DNA of 64,000 nt. It comes from Larus michahellis. Its lineage: Eukaryota > Chordata > Aves > Charadriiformes > Laridae. The stretch lies in assembly GCF_964199755.1 (NCBI RefSeq), contig NC_133903.1, forward strand, positions 873,001 through 937,000, given 5' to 3'. Both the position numbers and the translations under genes were made by a program. The notes beneath the pieces are model-generated. The model saw only the letters and a list, made by a program, of their open reading frames with translations, had not been told where the DNA came from and did not search any database. Below, in pieces: positions 62,483 to 64,000 of this stretch (its first letter is position 1; the number at the start of each line of letters is the position of its first letter).

Positions 62483-64000
62483 TCTTTTAATTCCTTTATA
62501 GTCACACAAGACACCAAATGTTCTCTTTCATAGCTGTTCCGAGCACACAACTGTCTCTCTAGACTGACAGAAGCGCAGACCTGTAAGAAGTTGTCTCTAT
62601 TCCCTAAGCGTCTTAAGTCACAGTCTCCAACCCGAAGGGGCTGAGGTGTGTGTGACCTTATCTGGGGAGCGGGTGAGGCTCCCCCCAAGACCTGCCTCCT
62701 GCTGCTGCGATGGGCACTGGTGTGCACGGGGCCTGGAGTGCAGCAGTAACACGTCTTTGTACTTATTTTTACAGCCATGGGAAACTGAAAGTATGAGCTC
62801 TTCTGGGTGGAAGTACTGGTTGTAGGTAACCACTGTGAACAGAACCGTGCAACAGTGAGGTGACTCGTTGCAATGGGATAGCCTGGCACACCACGTCTGC
62901 GAGCTGTCAAGTGCAGTGTCCGTGGGGTCTGACAGTAACCAAATGCTCCGCTTGGTAACTAACACGTTGAGGGTGCTGTCTGTAAGAGAAGAACCAGCGG
63001 GGGCGGAAATCTTTGTCCAGCTCTGCCATCTGTCTCTGGCCAGGGAGAGTTTGAGGTTTCCATGAAACATTACACAACTCAATTTCAAGCGTTCCCCTTC
63101 TCATTGGCCTTAAAGCAGACACACGACCCCACAACAGTACTTTCCCTGCCCTAAGAAAACCACAACTAAAAAGCCCTTGATATCCAAAGATTGTGTCTCC
63201 TAAGGTCAGGGAGAATGCAGAATTCTCATCTCACATGGGCTGGAGACCAGCAGAGGCATCAGCCCTCCAGTCAATCCACCTTTCTTTATCAGCTCTTTTC
63301 AAAATAAACTGGATTCTGGAGCAACCTGTGGTGGGTTCTGCCCTTTCAGGAAATAGCTTTTACAGATTTGACCCTGTGCTTGAAAGGGGCAATGGTGACA
63401 TTGGCTTGGACACTTTCCTGTACGGCGAGGAGCCTAGGGACGGCTGTGGTCTGTCGTTTCAAACACTAATTGAGTGCTTCGTTTCACCTGGAGGTTGAGG
63501 GAAGCAGAGGGACTCTACACTGCAATTGGCTGCGTTGGTTGTTATTTAGAGGGTTATTTAAGCACAGCCCTGAGGTGAGCTGCCTTTGGCTCTGATTGAA
63601 CAATGTGCACCTGTGCCAAGCCCCCTGCTGGGGGGTGATAGTGTGTGTGGAGCTCAGTGGGTTCACCTGGGGGCTGGCTCTGGGCGTCCTCCCCCTGTGC
63701 AGGCCCGGCAGGAGCCGAGCTTCTCCCCAGTGTGGAAATCCAGGCTGGAAGTGGGGTTTTTCTAAGGTATGTCAGGGTGAGAGGGTGTTTGGGGACATTC
63801 ATCCTGTCGAACCTGACCTAGAGCTGGGTCTTTCTTCTAGAGATGAACAACTTGGTCCCTGGTTTTGGGGTTGGTTTTTGCTGGTTACACAACCAAGATG
63901 GTGGGGATTTGGGGGAGGGTTTGCATTTGGTTTGTTTTTAGGCACTGACTCTTTAGTAAAAGCCAATGCTAAGGAGTATATATTCTCTTGAAAAGTGTTT
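62483..64000. other. Intergenic downstream of NPTX2
   Basis: Mixed composition, moderately GC-rich toward the right edge. Open frames at 62461-63134 (minus) and 63193-63991 (plus) show no family resemblance. No exon of a next gene is recognisable. Confidence 0.55.

Noticed and set aside
63193-63991. Plus-strand frames at the right edge as the first exon of a next gene
   Set aside because: No family resemblance, no CpG island and no promoter signals.

Overview
The window reads as vertebrate chromosomal DNA, most likely from a bird. It is AT-rich, gene-poor sequence with one multi-exon gene near the right end. The avian call rests on a CR1 LINE 3' tail near 2.2-2.3 kb, short introns (1.3-3.5 kb) in the one gene, and a clear neuronal pentraxin 2 orthologue. 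Other sauropsids are not strictly excluded.

Layout. About 1-50.8 kb is intergenic upstream DNA in which I find no recognisable protein-coding gene. It holds a CR1 tail beside an opposed, older CR1-like piece, scattered copies of a degenerate repeat, poly-T and short tandem duplications, a few GC-richer islets (about 21.0-21.5, 33.4-34.1, 35.0-35.4 and 37.95-38.35 kb), and several AT-rich blocks with paired homeodomain- or POU-like motifs that could be conserved noncoding elements. About 50.83-51.98 kb is a strong CpG island with GC boxes and a TATA box. From 51,490 to 61,082 on the + strand lies a complete five-exon NPTX2 coding sequence (437 codons). A 3' untranslated region of about 1.4 kb probably ends near 62.48 kb. 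The remainder to 64 kb is intergenic.

Function. NPTX2 (Narp) is a secreted synaptic pentraxin. Its coiled-coil N-terminal half forms disulfide-linked multimers with other neuronal pentraxins, and its C-terminal pentraxin domain takes part in clustering AMPA-type glutamate receptors at excitatory synapses. All five exons join in frame with GT-AG splice sites, and the signature, disulfide cysteines and most calcium ligands are present, so the gene looks intact and functional. The upstream gene-poor DNA may carry its regulatory elements, but that is inference.

I found no CRISPR array, tRNA, rRNA, endogenous virus or novel multi-gene system. The most interesting leads are small noncoding structures: paired TGGATTAAT boxes at 41.65 kb, paired ATATGCTAAT boxes at 38.6 kb, a perfect 10-bp hairpin at 9.0 kb, and a recurrent degenerate repeat.
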